A stretch of 64,000 bases of DNA from CAZNEZ01 sp964572475 (GCA_964572475.1 CAZNEZ010000002.1:43654-107653); one strand, 5' to 3'; shown: positions 25,336 to 34,976, counted from the stretch's first letter. Translations and numbers: made by a program. The notes: generated from the letters alone by a model not told the origin.

Positions 25336-26733
25336 TTATTTAACAAGTAACTGATATATAATAAGCGGAGTTGGTACGCTTATCTGACCATATAATTCCT
25401 TAGCACTATCAACTGACATAAAAATCGAGCCTTCCGAGCCGCTGGCTGTATAGATTGATGCTCCAAATGTTGGAATCCAGGCTGCGTCATTAATAGTCAG
25501 TGTTGTCTTATCTGTATCAAAGCTCATACAATATGAAACCGCAGTTGCTGCATTATTAATATTTATTGTTGTATTCTTCTTAAGACTACTTATTGCATAT
25601 GTTCCTGTAGGAGTAGTTGATAATGACTTACCTGATACTATATCACATTCAAATGCCAAATTTCCATCTTTATAGTAAAATAAATGCTGTTTTAAAAGAT
25701 TAACTTCAATATAGGTTGTACCTATATCATTTTTACCTCTTTCTACACCTTTATTAGAATATTCTGGTTCTCTGGTCGTACTAACGCCTGTTTTTATTGC
25801 TTCAATAAGAGATGTAACCTCTTTGTTAAGATTTATCTTATATCCATAAGTCCCACCAACTATATTAACATCCTGATTATATGATGTTTTAAATGTTCTT
25901 GCCTTTCCGACTGTATCATATTTATCGGCTAATTCTTGAACAAATTCTGTTACTTTTGCTTTATCAAATCCTATTTCTCCAGCATTATTAATAAACAACC
26001 AAGTATTAATAATATCTCTATTACATGTTACAGTTTCATCTCCAAACTTATAATTAATAGTGACTGAAACATAGGTATTTAATGTATTGGCAAGTTCAAC
26101 AAGATTATCAGTTGGGGAAAGTTCATTAACCTTATAAATCCCTTCTTCTTCCAGATTAAAGGAATAAAGCTTTTTGTCTACTGCATCTTTTATACCTGCT
26201 TTAAGCTTATCAGAATCAATTTCTGTACCCTTATCACCTTTATCTACTTTGTATACATTATCTTCATATACCACTGTAGGTTCTGTTTTAGTAGTAATTT
26301 TGTCTGAATCCATACAATTAAGCTTATTAATTGCTTCGTCTAACTTAGACTCATCATAAGTAATTGTTGTCTTTATCTCATTATCCGTATTATTTGAAAA
26401 TATCCAGGCATATGAATTCTGCTTCTTGAGTAATTCTTCAATATCTCCATCAATAGTAATCTTCATATCTATATCAGCAGAAGCAAAATTTTCTGACTTG
26501 TCATTTCTCTCATATAGCTTAAGAACGTATAGTCTAATCTCGTCATTTATCATAGTTTCTACTTGAGAAACTGTTTTCCCCGAACAGTCTAATCCATTAA
26601 TCTTCGTTCCATTAAAGAAACGATTCTGATAAAAAACTGTCATTATCAAATATAATATAACAAACAATATTACAATTGTAAGAACTACCGCCACGATTTT
26701 TTTCTTCTTGTCTTTTTTTTCTGCTTTACTCAT
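25336..26733 (-). CDS. Membrane-anchored L,D-transpeptidase-like protein lacking catalytic residues
   Basis: A 465-residue protein with a basic N-terminus and one membrane segment (about 12-32), a peptidoglycan-binding-like region in two copies (about 40-300), and a C-terminal YkuD-type domain (about 335-465). The YkuD domain is clear from YIEVNLLKQHLFYYKDGN, SGKSLSTTPTGTYAI and the end SVDSAKELYGQI. But the active-site motif SHGCxxM reads SEGSIFM: the catalytic cysteine is Ser436 and the histidine is Glu434, and the upstream catalytic His is missing too. It is therefore likely a non-enzymatic wall-binding or regulatory protein. Confidence 0.85.
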   Translation of the reverse strand: MSKAEKKDKKKKIVAVVLTIVILFVILYLIMTVFYQNRFFNGTKINGLDCSGKTVSQVETMINDEIRLYVLKLYERNDKSENFASADIDMKITIDGDIEELLKKQNSYAWIFSNNTDNEIKTTITYDESKLDEAINKLNCMDSDKITTKTEPTVVYEDNVYKVDKGDKGTEIDSDKLKAGIKDAVDKKLYSFNLEEEGIYKVNELSPTDNLVELANTLNTYVSVTINYKFGDETVTCNRDIINTWLFINNAGEIGFDKAKVTEFVQELADKYDTVGKARTFKTSYNQDVNIVGGTYGYKINLNKEVTSLIEAIKTGVSTTREPEYSNKGVERGKNDIGTTYIEVNLLKQHLFYYKDGNLAFECDIVSGKSLSTTPTGTYAISSLKKNTTININNAATAVSYCMSFDTDKTTLTINDAAWIPTFGASIYTASGSEGSIFMSVDSAKELYGQISVPTPLIIYQLLVK

Positions 26734-26756
26734 GACACTACCTCCTGATACGAATA

Positions 26757-27974
26757 TTATCTTCTAGACAACTCTTTTGTAATATCTTCCCAAGATACAT
26801 TTTTCTCTGCCATTAACACCATAACATGATATAAGAAATCAGAAATTTCATATTTGATTTCTTCTGGATTAGGGTTCTTCGCTGCAATAATAATCTCTGT
26901 TGCCTCTTCTCCACATTTTTTAAGAATCTTATCAATACCCTTATCAAAGAGATAATTAGTGTAAGAACCTTCTTTGGGATTAACTTTTCTATCAAGGATT
27001 ACATTGTAAACATCTTCAAATACTTTAAGAGGATTATCATCTTTGTAATCTTTTTTCATAATATTATTGAAGAAACAAGTTTTATTACCTGTATGGCAAG
27101 CAGCACCAACCTGAAATACCTTAGCAAGTAATGTATCATTATCACAATCCATTGTTAAAGACTTAACATACTGAAAATGTCCAGAAGTAAGCCCTTTTTC
27201 CCACAATTCTTCTCTGCTTCGACTATAATATGTCATTCTTCCTGTCTGAATTGTATTATTAAATGCTTCTTCATTCATATATGCAAGCATAAGCACTTCA
27301 GCTGTTTTATAGTCCTGAACAATTACAGGAATCATTCCATCTGAATTAAGCTTAAAATCTGAAAATTTCATTGATGATTCATACCAGACAATAGGAATTC
27401 CAGCCGCCTTAAGTTTAAACTTAACTGACATAATGTCTGATTCATTAATAAAATCAGAAGAAACACCTGCCATCTTACCTGTAGCGACAAGTTTTTCTAC
27501 ATCAGCCTCTTCATTAACCATATTCATTGTAATAACAGGCAATGTTGAATTTGAGAACTCTGCATTATCTATTACTACAATAGACGCTCCATTTGATTTT
27601 GCATACTCATAGTCTTCATCACTCAATGCTGTGTTAGAATAAATACCTATTTTTTCGCTTCCAAATCTATCAGAAGCCTCTTTTATCATCTCTTTATTAG
27701 AGGCTTTGTTCATATCCAAAAGTACTAGTTCGCCGCCAGCATAAAGGTATTTTTTGACATCTTCAAGTCTCTTGACATTTCCAGCAATGATAAGCGGAAT
27801 ATCTACGACATCAGCTATTTCCTTTATTGTGTCAATATTTGCATCATGTGATGAATCATCTAATGAATTATCAAATAATATAATTGCATCTGCTCCTGTA
27901 TTACTATAATGTCTGCAGATTTCAACAGCTCCTTCTTTTTCAATATCTATTCTTGTTATTATCTTACATTCCAT
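26757..27974 (-). CDS. hisIE: HisIE with a degenerate HisF-like N-terminal domain
   Basis: Bifunctional phosphoribosyl-AMP cyclohydrolase/phosphoribosyl-ATP pyrophosphohydrolase, steps two and three of histidine synthesis. HisI (about 205-310) has MDCDNDTLL and CHTGNKTCF metal ligands; HisE (about 315-405) has KCGEEATEIIIAAKN. The first ~195 residues resemble HisA/HisF: EGAVEICRHYSNTGAD, IPLIIAGNVKRLEDVKKYLYAGG, EASDRFGSEKI. They lack the catalytic aspartate regions, so the barrel is probably inactive. Last gene of the his operon. The start follows GAAAGGCATGG. Confidence 0.9.
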   Translation of the reverse strand: MECKIITRIDIEKEGAVEICRHYSNTGADAIILFDNSLDDSSHDANIDTIKEIADVVDIPLIIAGNVKRLEDVKKYLYAGGELVLLDMNKASNKEMIKEASDRFGSEKIGIYSNTALSDEDYEYAKSNGASIVVIDNAEFSNSTLPVITMNMVNEEADVEKLVATGKMAGVSSDFINESDIMSVKFKLKAAGIPIVWYESSMKFSDFKLNSDGMIPVIVQDYKTAEVLMLAYMNEEAFNNTIQTGRMTYYSRSREELWEKGLTSGHFQYVKSLTMDCDNDTLLAKVFQVGAACHTGNKTCFFNNIMKKDYKDDNPLKVFEDVYNVILDRKVNPKEGSYTNYLFDKGIDKILKKCGEEATEIIIAAKNPNPEEIKYEISDFLYHVMVLMAEKNVSWEDITKELSRR

Positions 27975-27994
27975 GTAGGTACCATGCCTTTCAT

Positions 27995-28594
27995 CTATAG
28001 TGTTCCTTTTGTTGAGAGAACATCAACAATTCTTGTATCATATAAAGTTGCTTCATCAAGAGCTTTAGAAAATGCTTTAAACATTCCTTCAATAATATGA
28101 TGAGTATTACTTCCTGAAAGCTGCTTAATATGTAGATTCATTCCAGCAGCAGATGCTACTGCATAGAAAAATTCCTTAACCATCTCTGTTTCAAAATATC
28201 CTACTCTTTCCGAAGTAAATTCAGCTTCAAATCCAAGATATGACCTGCCTGACAAATCAATTGCACAAAGAATAAGTGCATCATCCATAGGAAGAATAAC
28301 AGAACCATAACGCTTTATAGACTTTTTTTGGCCTATACATTCTTTTATTGCTTCACCAAGAACAATTCCAACATCTTCAATTGTATGATGACAATCAACA
28401 TAAAGATCACCCTTACAGGTAAGCTTCATATCAAATAATCCATGTCTTGTAAAACTATTAAGCATATGGTCAAAGAATCCTATACCTGTATCAATTTCAG
28501 CCTTACCCTGACCATCTACATTGAAAGTAAGTGAAATATCCGTTTCCTTTGTAGTTCTTTTCTTCTCTATAATTCTGACTGTACTATTCTCCAT
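27995..28594 (-). CDS. hisB: Imidazoleglycerol-phosphate dehydratase
   Basis: Step six/seven enzyme of histidine synthesis, dehydrating IGP to imidazole acetol phosphate. The 199-residue monofunctional form has the two manganese motifs DHMLNSFTRHG and VDCHHTIEDVGIVLGE, then HIKQLSGSNTHHIIEGMFKA. There is no fused phosphatase domain. GGAGG precedes the start. It lies 21 bases from hisD and 20 from hisIE. Confidence 0.96.
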   Translation of the reverse strand: MENSTVRIIEKKRTTKETDISLTFNVDGQGKAEIDTGIGFFDHMLNSFTRHGLFDMKLTCKGDLYVDCHHTIEDVGIVLGEAIKECIGQKKSIKRYGSVILPMDDALILCAIDLSGRSYLGFEAEFTSERVGYFETEMVKEFFYAVASAAGMNLHIKQLSGSNTHHIIEGMFKAFSKALDEATLYDTRIVDVLSTKGTL

Positions 28595-28615
28595 GTTAAT
28601 CCTCCAAGACTTTAA

Positions 28616-29908
28616 TTACTTTTCAAATCTAACCTTAATAGAATTTGCATGTGCTGTCAAGTGTTCTGACTCTGCAAATGCAATAATATCTTCGTGTACT
28701 GGTTCTAATGCTTCTCTTGAGTATGAAATGATACTTGACTTTTTAATGAAATCATCAACACTAAGAGGTGAGAAGAATTTGGATGTTCCATTAGTAGGTA
28801 ATACATGATTTGGCCCTGCAAAATAATCTCCAAGAGGCTCTGAACTGTACTCACCTAAGAATATAGCTCCCGCATTTTTAATCTTTGTCATTACATTAAA
28901 TGGGTCTTTAGTTACTATCTCTAAATGTTCTGAAGCAATATCATTTGCTGTCTGAATTGCCTCTTCCATTGTATCCGTCACAAGAATATAGCCATAATTT
29001 TCTAATGACTTTTCTATTATTGCTTTTCTTGATAATTCTGCTGTAAATACATCCACTTCTTCTGACACTTTTTTAGCTATCTCCATTGAAGTAGTAACAA
29101 GAATTGCTGATGCAAGCTCATCATGTTCTGCCTGAGACAATAAATCAGCAGCAACAAACCTTGGATTAGCCGTCTCGTCAGCAAGTACCAGAATTTCACT
29201 TGGTCCAGCTATTGAATCAATACTTACATAGCCGTATACTGACTTTTTAGCAAGTGCTACATAAATATTACCAGGACCAACTATTTTATCAACTTTAGGT
29301 ACTGACTCTGTTCCAAATGCAAGAGCAGCAATTGCCTGCGCTCCACCAACTTTATAGATTTCATCAGCCCCAGCTTCATTTGCTGCAACAAGAGTTGGTG
29401 CAAATACCTTACCATCAGCTCCTGGAGGTGTAGTCATTACTATCTTTTCAACCCCAGCAACCTTAGCAGGAAGAATATTCATAAGTACTGAAGATGGATA
29501 TACAGCTTTACCACCTGGTACATATACGCCAGTTGAGGCTAATGCACTTACCTTTTGTCCTAAGATAGTGCCATCAGGTTTACTGTCAAACCAGCTATAC
29601 TGCCTTTGTTTTTCATGATAAACCTCAATATTTTTCTTGGCTTTTCTAATAATCTCGACAAGCTCAGAATCAACCTTAGTATAGGCCTCTTCAATCTCTT
29701 CCTTTGTAACTTTAATATTATCTGCATTAATATCTGCTTTATCAAATTTCTTAGTATAATCAAATATTGCTGCATCTTTGTTTTTCTTAACATTATCAAT
29801 AATTTCATTAACAGAAGCTGAATATGAATCATAATTGTTAGGACTTCTTTTTAATAAATCTGTTAAAATATTATTTTTAGTATTCTCGTCTAATTTTATA
29901 ATTCTCAT
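28616..29908 (-). CDS. hisD: Histidinol dehydrogenase
   Basis: Last two oxidation steps to histidine, zinc and NAD dependent. The 430-residue protein shows VYVPGGKAVYPSSVLMNILPAKVAGV, IVGPGNIYVALAKKSVYG and SIAGPSEILVLAD, LLSQAEHDELA with the zinc-site glutamine/histidine, SEHLEI, and GAIFLGEYSSEPLGDYFAGPNHVLPT. AGAAAGG precedes the start. Standard length. Confidence 0.97.
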   Translation of the reverse strand: MRIIKLDENTKNNILTDLLKRSPNNYDSYSASVNEIIDNVKKNKDAAIFDYTKKFDKADINADNIKVTKEEIEEAYTKVDSELVEIIRKAKKNIEVYHEKQRQYSWFDSKPDGTILGQKVSALASTGVYVPGGKAVYPSSVLMNILPAKVAGVEKIVMTTPPGADGKVFAPTLVAANEAGADEIYKVGGAQAIAALAFGTESVPKVDKIVGPGNIYVALAKKSVYGYVSIDSIAGPSEILVLADETANPRFVAADLLSQAEHDELASAILVTTSMEIAKKVSEEVDVFTAELSRKAIIEKSLENYGYILVTDTMEEAIQTANDIASEHLEIVTKDPFNVMTKIKNAGAIFLGEYSSEPLGDYFAGPNHVLPTNGTSKFFSPLSVDDFIKKSSIISYSREALEPVHEDIIAFAESEHLTAHANSIKVRFEK

Positions 29909-29981
29909 GGCAAATCCTTTCTAAATATGTATTTATTATAATTGTCTATTACTTGCATATTACTTGCATAATACCTGTGTA

Positions 29982-30617
29982 TTACATAATACTCTGAAGG
30001 TCTTTTATGATTTTCATTATTCTTTCATTCTCCATTCTCATACTAACCTGATTAACAACCATTCTAGCTGAGAGAGGACAAACTTCCTCTAATACATCCA
30101 GTCCATTTTCACGAAGCGTTGAGCCTGTCTCTACAATATCAACAATAACTTCTGATAATCCAACAATAGGAGCAAGTTCAACTGAACCATTAAGCTTAAT
30201 AATCTCAACTGTCTGATGCTTTTTGTTATAGAAATAGTCTTTAGCAATATGAGGATATTTACTCGCAACTCTAATCATCTCATGATGCTGTAAAAGCTCT
30301 TTTGCTGATTCAGGACCACATACACACATTCTGCATTTACCAATACCAAGGTCCATTACTTCAAAAAGCTTTCTTCCTTCTTCAAGGATTGTATCTCTTC
30401 CCACAATACCTATGTCAGCAGCTCCATATTCAACATATGTTGGAACATCACTTGCTTTTGATAGGAAAAACTTAAGCTTTAATTCTTCATTTACAAAAAT
30501 AAGCTTTCTTGTATCTTTATCTTTCATCTCTTCACATGTAATACCAATTTTTTCAAATATCTCAAGTGACTTACTTGCTAATCTGCCTTTTGCTAACGCA
30601 AATGTTAAATATCTCAT
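29982..30617 (-). CDS. hisG: ATP phosphoribosyltransferase, short form
   Basis: First committed step of histidine synthesis. At 211 residues this is the short HisG form without the regulatory C-terminal domain, which needs HisZ. Conserved parts are FALAKGRLASKSLEIFEK, GAADIGIVGRDTILE, and VDIVETGSTLRENGLDVLEEV (PRPP loop). hisZ lies immediately upstream, 11 bases away, as expected for the hetero-octamer. Confidence 0.96.
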   Translation of the reverse strand: MRYLTFALAKGRLASKSLEIFEKIGITCEEMKDKDTRKLIFVNEELKLKFFLSKASDVPTYVEYGAADIGIVGRDTILEEGRKLFEVMDLGIGKCRMCVCGPESAKELLQHHEMIRVASKYPHIAKDYFYNKKHQTVEIIKLNGSVELAPIVGLSEVIVDIVETGSTLRENGLDVLEEVCPLSARMVVNQVSMRMENERIMKIIKDLQSIM

Positions 30618-30628
30618 CTTTTCCTCTC

Positions 30629-31891
30629 CTATTCGCCTAACATCTCTGATATCTTTGCAATCTGCACATCACCTGTACCTGCATTGATAACCTTAATGGT
30701 TTCATCATTTTCAATATAAAGTATTCCACCTATATTACTTCGTCTAGCATATGCAATATATTCGTCAATATCTTTACTTGAGCTTTTTCTGATTAGGGAT
30801 ATAAGGTCTCCTGACTTTCTGCAATATCCAGCAAGCCCTACTGCAAGCTCCTGTAACGAGTTTTTATAAAGAATCATAGTTTTTACATTATTGACCTGAA
30901 CATTTATCTTCTGTCTTGAAAGCGCAACCATGAGCTGATCAACAATTATACCAAATCCAATAGAAGGTGATTTTTTACCGAACTGCTTTAATAAGTTATC
31001 ATAACGTCCACCATTTACAATAGCATCTCCAGTTCCGTATGTATATGCATTAAATATAATTCCTGTATAATAATTATAATGGCTAAGCATTCCTAAATCA
31101 AATGTAACATACTTTTCTACTCCGTAGTATGACAAAATACTATAAAGCTTTTTAAGTCTGTCAATTGCATCTAAAGCTTTTTTATTAGAAGTCATATCTC
31201 CCGCAGCATCTAATATTTCAGCGCCTCCAAACAATTCTGGAAGCTTTGAAAATACATTCTTAAGTTCATCAGACATATCTCTGTTCTTAAGTAATTCTTC
31301 TACTCCAAAATTGTTCTTATTAGATATAAGAACTCTTAATTCTTCCTCTGTAGATTCATCTATGCCAGATTCTTCAAGAAGACCTTTGAAGAAATTCACG
31401 TGTCCTATTTCAACCTGAAATTCAGTAAGTCCAGTTTTTAGAAGACATTTTATAACCATAGCAACAAGCTCAGCATCAGCATCAGAAGTAGTATCTCCAA
31501 TTAATTCCGCACCAATCTGCGTAATCTCTTTTAGCTTTCCCTGATATTCATTATTATTAATAAATGTATTGCCAATATAGGATAATCTTATAGGAAATTC
31601 CTCGTCCAGGTAGTATTTTGCCGCTGCTCTTGCAATAGAAGGTGTAATATCAGGTCTTAATACAAGAGTATTTCCCTCTCTATCGAAGAATTTGTACATA
31701 TTCTTAGAAGCTACTGAACCTCTTTCTTTATTAAAGATATCAAAAAATTCAAATGTAGGTGTCTGTATATCATCATAAGCATATGATTTCATAACATCTC
31801 TTATTACGTTTTGTATCTCTATTTTCTTTGCGCACTCATCACTGTATATGTCGCGTACTCCAACTGGTGTATGTAGTAAATTATTTTCCAT
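30629..31891 (-). CDS. hisZ: ATP phosphoribosyltransferase regulatory subunit HisZ
   Basis: HisRS-like paralogue that activates and feedback-regulates short-form HisG. The 420-residue protein resembles the class II histidyl-tRNA synthetase core: TPTFEFFDIF, LVLRPDITPSIARAAA, and GGRYDNLLKQFG. It lacks the anticodon domain. First gene of hisZ-hisG-hisD-hisB-hisIE behind a consensus promoter. hisA, hisC, hisF and hisH are not in this window. Confidence 0.93.
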   Translation of the reverse strand: MENNLLHTPVGVRDIYSDECAKKIEIQNVIRDVMKSYAYDDIQTPTFEFFDIFNKERGSVASKNMYKFFDREGNTLVLRPDITPSIARAAAKYYLDEEFPIRLSYIGNTFINNNEYQGKLKEITQIGAELIGDTTSDADAELVAMVIKCLLKTGLTEFQVEIGHVNFFKGLLEESGIDESTEEELRVLISNKNNFGVEELLKNRDMSDELKNVFSKLPELFGGAEILDAAGDMTSNKKALDAIDRLKKLYSILSYYGVEKYVTFDLGMLSHYNYYTGIIFNAYTYGTGDAIVNGGRYDNLLKQFGKKSPSIGFGIIVDQLMVALSRQKINVQVNNVKTMILYKNSLQELAVGLAGYCRKSGDLISLIRKSSSKDIDEYIAYARRSNIGGILYIENDETIKVINAGTGDVQIAKISEMLGE

Positions 31892-31966
31892 TATATGTCA
31901 CCTTTCCAATATATGCTTTAGTTTAGTAACGTGCTATCACTCTAACTAGTTATCAAATTAGTATGG

Positions 31967-31995
31967 ATTATAATTGATAAATCCAATGCTGTCAA
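31967..31995 (-). promoter_or_regulatory. Promoter of the his operon
   Basis: Minus strand: TTGACA (31995-31990), 17 bases, TATAAT (31972-31967). Both hexamers are perfect. The -35 overlaps the end of the recU reading frame. The short leader that follows (about 70 bases) shows no T-box or histidine-rich leader peptide. Confidence 0.9.
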
Positions 31996-32525
31996 TCTTT
32001 ATATTTCAAATCTCTACTTAGCGCTTCTAAAAAATGAACAGGAACACCATTAAAAGAGACAATTTTATACGTTTTATCAATATCTTCAAACTTTATACTT
32101 TTTCTTCCACCCTGTTCACTAATATCATAAAATTTTTTCATATCGCGAAAAGGTATGTAATACATTTCATTCAAATGCGTATAAAGTATAATGAAAAATG
32201 AAATTCCCTGCTGCTTTTCAAATCCCTGCATAAACTCCATCTGATGTTTATGTACATTTTGCAGAGGAAAACTATCAGTATTGCATTCCTTGGCATCAAA
32301 ACATACTGGAATACCCTGAACTACACCAATATAATCAACCGTACTTTTTTGATCAAAATATGCAAGTGTAATCTGTCTTGAATCTTTATCCATCTTAATT
32401 GGCTTAATAGGTGTTGGAATCTTCTGAATTAATCCAAGCCCCAAAGCCTTGTATCTTTCAATCGACATATTGATTAAATCTTCAAGTGTCGATCCTCTAA
32501 GTCCTCTAGAATTCCATGTTGACAT
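31992..32525 (-). CDS. recU: RecU-type Holliday junction resolvase
   Basis: Resolves Holliday junctions in recombinational repair; works with RuvAB in Firmicutes, and ruvAB are present at 58-59.7 kb. The 177-residue protein has STWNSRGLRGSTLEDLINMS, QKSTVDYIGVVQGIPVCFDAKE (DxnExK nuclease motif) and FPLQNVHKHQMEFM, all typical of RecU. GGAGG precedes the start, which overlaps the pseudouridine synthase by 20 bases. Confidence 0.87.
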   Translation of the reverse strand: MSTWNSRGLRGSTLEDLINMSIERYKALGLGLIQKIPTPIKPIKMDKDSRQITLAYFDQKSTVDYIGVVQGIPVCFDAKECNTDSFPLQNVHKHQMEFMQGFEKQQGISFFIILYTHLNEMYYIPFRDMKKFYDISEQGGRKSIKFEDIDKTYKIVSFNGVPVHFLEALSRDLKYKD

Positions 32526-33513
32526 GTAATGCCTCCATACATTTTATAAAATCATTTGGCAGTTTTGCCTTAAATATCTTACCAGACAGATATTTCATAT
32601 CTCCTGAAAGTTCAGGAAATATCAATTCATACGAATGAAGCATTTGACTTTTAATACCATATCTTACTGCATATGCTTCATTTAATGATTTATCTCCATA
32701 TTTCATATCGCCCACAACGGGATGTCCTATTGAAGCAAGATGCGCTCTGATTTGATGCGGTTTTCCTGTAATAAGTTCAACCTTTAGAATAGAAACTTCA
32801 TCTGATGAAAATAAAGGTTCGTAGTTAGTTTCTATATATTCATCATCTTTGCCTTTTCTTTCCCTAGTTATACTTACTTTGTTAGTTCTTTCATTCTTAA
32901 TAAGATACCCTTTAATATGAGCTCCGCTTTCTACATATCCTCTTACAAAAGTAATATAATATTTTTCTATCTCTCTGTCTCTAAACATTTGATTAAGAAA
33001 CTGAAGCCCAGACAATGATGTACCAGCAGCAATTAGTCCCGAAGTATTTCTATCTAGTCTATTGCAAATAGATGGCTTGAAACTTTTAAGTTCTTCTTGT
33101 GTATATCTACCTTCTGAAATCAGATAATCAACTATGTATTCATTTATAGAAATATCCGTAATTTCAGCCTTCTGCGACAATATGCCAGATGGTTTATTTA
33201 CAAATATAACATTCTCATCTTCATATATAACATCTAAAGTTATATTGGGCTTACTTATAGATGATTTTTTAACTATTACTGGACTATTAGAATTAGAGCT
33301 GAATTTAAGAATTGTTTCATCTGCCAGAAAAAGCTTAATTAAATCACCTAATTTTATGATTTCAGAACCTTCAGCCTTTTTATTGTTAAGAGTTATATTC
33401 TTCTTTCTAAGCATCTTATAGATAAAACTTTTAGGTGCTTTATCAAGGTATTTAGCAAGAAGTTTGTCTAATCTTTGTCCTGCCTGATTGGCGGAAATAT
33501 TAATCTCTTTCAC
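32506..33513 (-). CDS. RluC/RluD-family pseudouridine synthase with S4 domain
   Basis: Second large-subunit-type pseudouridine synthase of the window. S4 domain at about 8-70 (LDKLLAKYLDKAPKSFIYKMLRKKNITLN), and the synthase domain has the catalytic aspartate in CNRLDRNTSGL (about 160), GKPHQIRAHLASIGHPVVGD and a QMLHSYEL tail. Start is uncertain: GTG at 33513 lies nine bases after AATGGAG; ATG at 33525 overlaps that site. It overlaps recU by 20 bases. The target base is not known. Confidence 0.9.
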   Translation of the reverse strand: MKEINISANQAGQRLDKLLAKYLDKAPKSFIYKMLRKKNITLNNKKAEGSEIIKLGDLIKLFLADETILKFSSNSNSPVIVKKSSISKPNITLDVIYEDENVIFVNKPSGILSQKAEITDISINEYIVDYLISEGRYTQEELKSFKPSICNRLDRNTSGLIAAGTSLSGLQFLNQMFRDREIEKYYITFVRGYVESGAHIKGYLIKNERTNKVSITRERKGKDDEYIETNYEPLFSSDEVSILKVELITGKPHQIRAHLASIGHPVVGDMKYGDKSLNEAYAVRYGIKSQMLHSYELIFPELSGDMKYLSGKIFKAKLPNDFIKCMEALHVNMEF

Positions 33514-33539
33514 GCTAGTCTCCATTCCTGTTCTTAGTT

Positions 33540-34115
33540 CTATACTGAAAATGTCTTAATCCTTTTGCAGATTTTCTCATCCATATTAGCAGTTGCTTCA
33601 TCTAATGCTTCATTTGTACCAAACTCATTAATCGCTTGTAAAAAATGTTCTTCATTCTTATATAATCTTAATGAAGAAAAATTGCAGGACTGGTCTATTA
33701 TCTTCTTAAGATAAGCCACTGTTACTTTTTCATCTAGCTTGTCTGTTGATGAAAAGCATATGATTTTTCCTGCTTTTACTAATATAAAATCTAAATGCAT
33801 TGATTTTTCTTCCGAGGTAACAATCATATCGCATAAGATATTAGTATTCACTGTTTGAGCAACAATTTTGTCATATATATCTTTTTTGCCTGACTTATAT
33901 GGAGCAACCATAATAAAGCTAATTAGTAACTTTGCAGCCGGAAGTGCTGAAACAGCCGCTATTACAGAAAACAGGCTCTTTTTCGTATCATATAGAATTA
34001 TTCCTGTGAAAAATATAACAAATACCATGGCCACACTAATAACCGCTATAACACATTTTTTCTTTTTCTGGTTGTCAATATAGCCGAACATTCCTTTATC
34101 TATTGCATTTTTCAT
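33540..34115 (-). CDS. Two-helix membrane protein of unknown function
   Basis: A 191-residue protein I do not recognise. After a short basic N-terminus it has two membrane segments (about 20-43 and 47-66), then a soluble domain of about 120 residues, probably cytoplasmic, with no catalytic motif visible. Start 34115 follows AGAAAGG; the longer frame upstream is rejected. The neighbours are a pseudouridine synthase and an SDR on the same strand, and give no clear hint of function. Confidence 0.65.
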   Translation of the reverse strand: MKNAIDKGMFGYIDNQKKKKCVIAVISVAMVFVIFFTGIILYDTKKSLFSVIAAVSALPAAKLLISFIMVAPYKSGKKDIYDKIVAQTVNTNILCDMIVTSEEKSMHLDFILVKAGKIICFSSTDKLDEKVTVAYLKKIIDQSCNFSSLRLYKNEEHFLQAINEFGTNEALDEATANMDEKICKRIKTFSV

Positions 34116-34180
34116 TAATTTTACACCTTTCTGCTTTACATTCATTCAATGTCGTATTCTTTATAAACTCTTCTTTTATT

Positions 34181-34942
34181 CTAATGTGAACCTATAAATG
34201 CAATGAGAAATCTATGAGGTATTATCTTAGAAACCACATATAGTGCCTTCATTGGAATTCCATAGATTGACATTTCTTTCTTATGAATAGAATCATAGAA
34301 TGCTTGTTTAACAACATTTTCACATTTTACCATAAACATATTCTTATACCACACTCTACCTTTTTGTGTCTCAGCAATATCAAAGAATTCTGTATCAGCA
34401 GGACCTGGACATACAGCAGTAACATAGATATCCCTACTCTTAAGTTCTGAATTTAAAGCTCTTGAAAAGCTTAATACATAAGATTTACTTGCTGCATAAA
34501 CTGCAAAATCCGGTTGAGGAATAAATGCTGCAACTGAAGCTATATTAATGATTCTAGAATTATAGTCCATATAGTCAAGTGCAACTCTTGTAAGTCTTGT
34601 TAATGCTGTGCAGTTTAAACTAACCATATCTGACTGTTCTTTAACATCAGACTTATCTACATGTCCAATTTTGCCAAATCCAGCACAATTAACAAGCATC
34701 TTAACATTAGGCTTTTCCTTTAATAATTCCTGCTCAATAATATCAATACCCGATAAATCTGATAAATCTCCAACTATAATCTTAGAATCCTTGCTAAGTT
34801 CTTCACTAAGAGTCTCCAGTCTTTGAGCTCTCCTTGCTACAATCCAAATCTCATCTATTGATGTAAGCTTCTGATCTATAATCTTTGCAAACTCTCTTCC
34901 CATACCAGAAGAGGCTCCTGTAATAAGTGCTATATTCTTCAT
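34181..34942 (-). CDS. Short-chain dehydrogenase/reductase
   Basis: A 253-residue NAD(P)-dependent oxidoreductase. The nucleotide-binding TGASSGMG is at 8-15, NCAGFGKIG follows, and the active site is ASVAA with YAASKSYVLSF. CPGPADTEFF completes the family pattern. It resembles the YohF/DltE-type group of unspecified substrate. Start 34942 follows GAAAGGAATGG; the long upstream in-frame extension runs through the ygiQ tail and is rejected. Confidence 0.9.
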   Translation of the reverse strand: MKNIALITGASSGMGREFAKIIDQKLTSIDEIWIVARRAQRLETLSEELSKDSKIIVGDLSDLSGIDIIEQELLKEKPNVKMLVNCAGFGKIGHVDKSDVKEQSDMVSLNCTALTRLTRVALDYMDYNSRIINIASVAAFIPQPDFAVYAASKSYVLSFSRALNSELKSRDIYVTAVCPGPADTEFFDIAETQKGRVWYKNMFMVKCENVVKQAFYDSIHKKEMSIYGIPMKALYVVSKIIPHRFLIAFIGSH

Positions 34943-34976
34943 ATTAATGTCCATTCCTTTCTGTACTAATTTATTT

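Noticed and set aside
31892..31966. T-box or histidine leader peptide before hisZ
   Set aside because: The leader is only ~70 bases after the promoter, without TGGNACC, a terminator hairpin or a His-rich frame.
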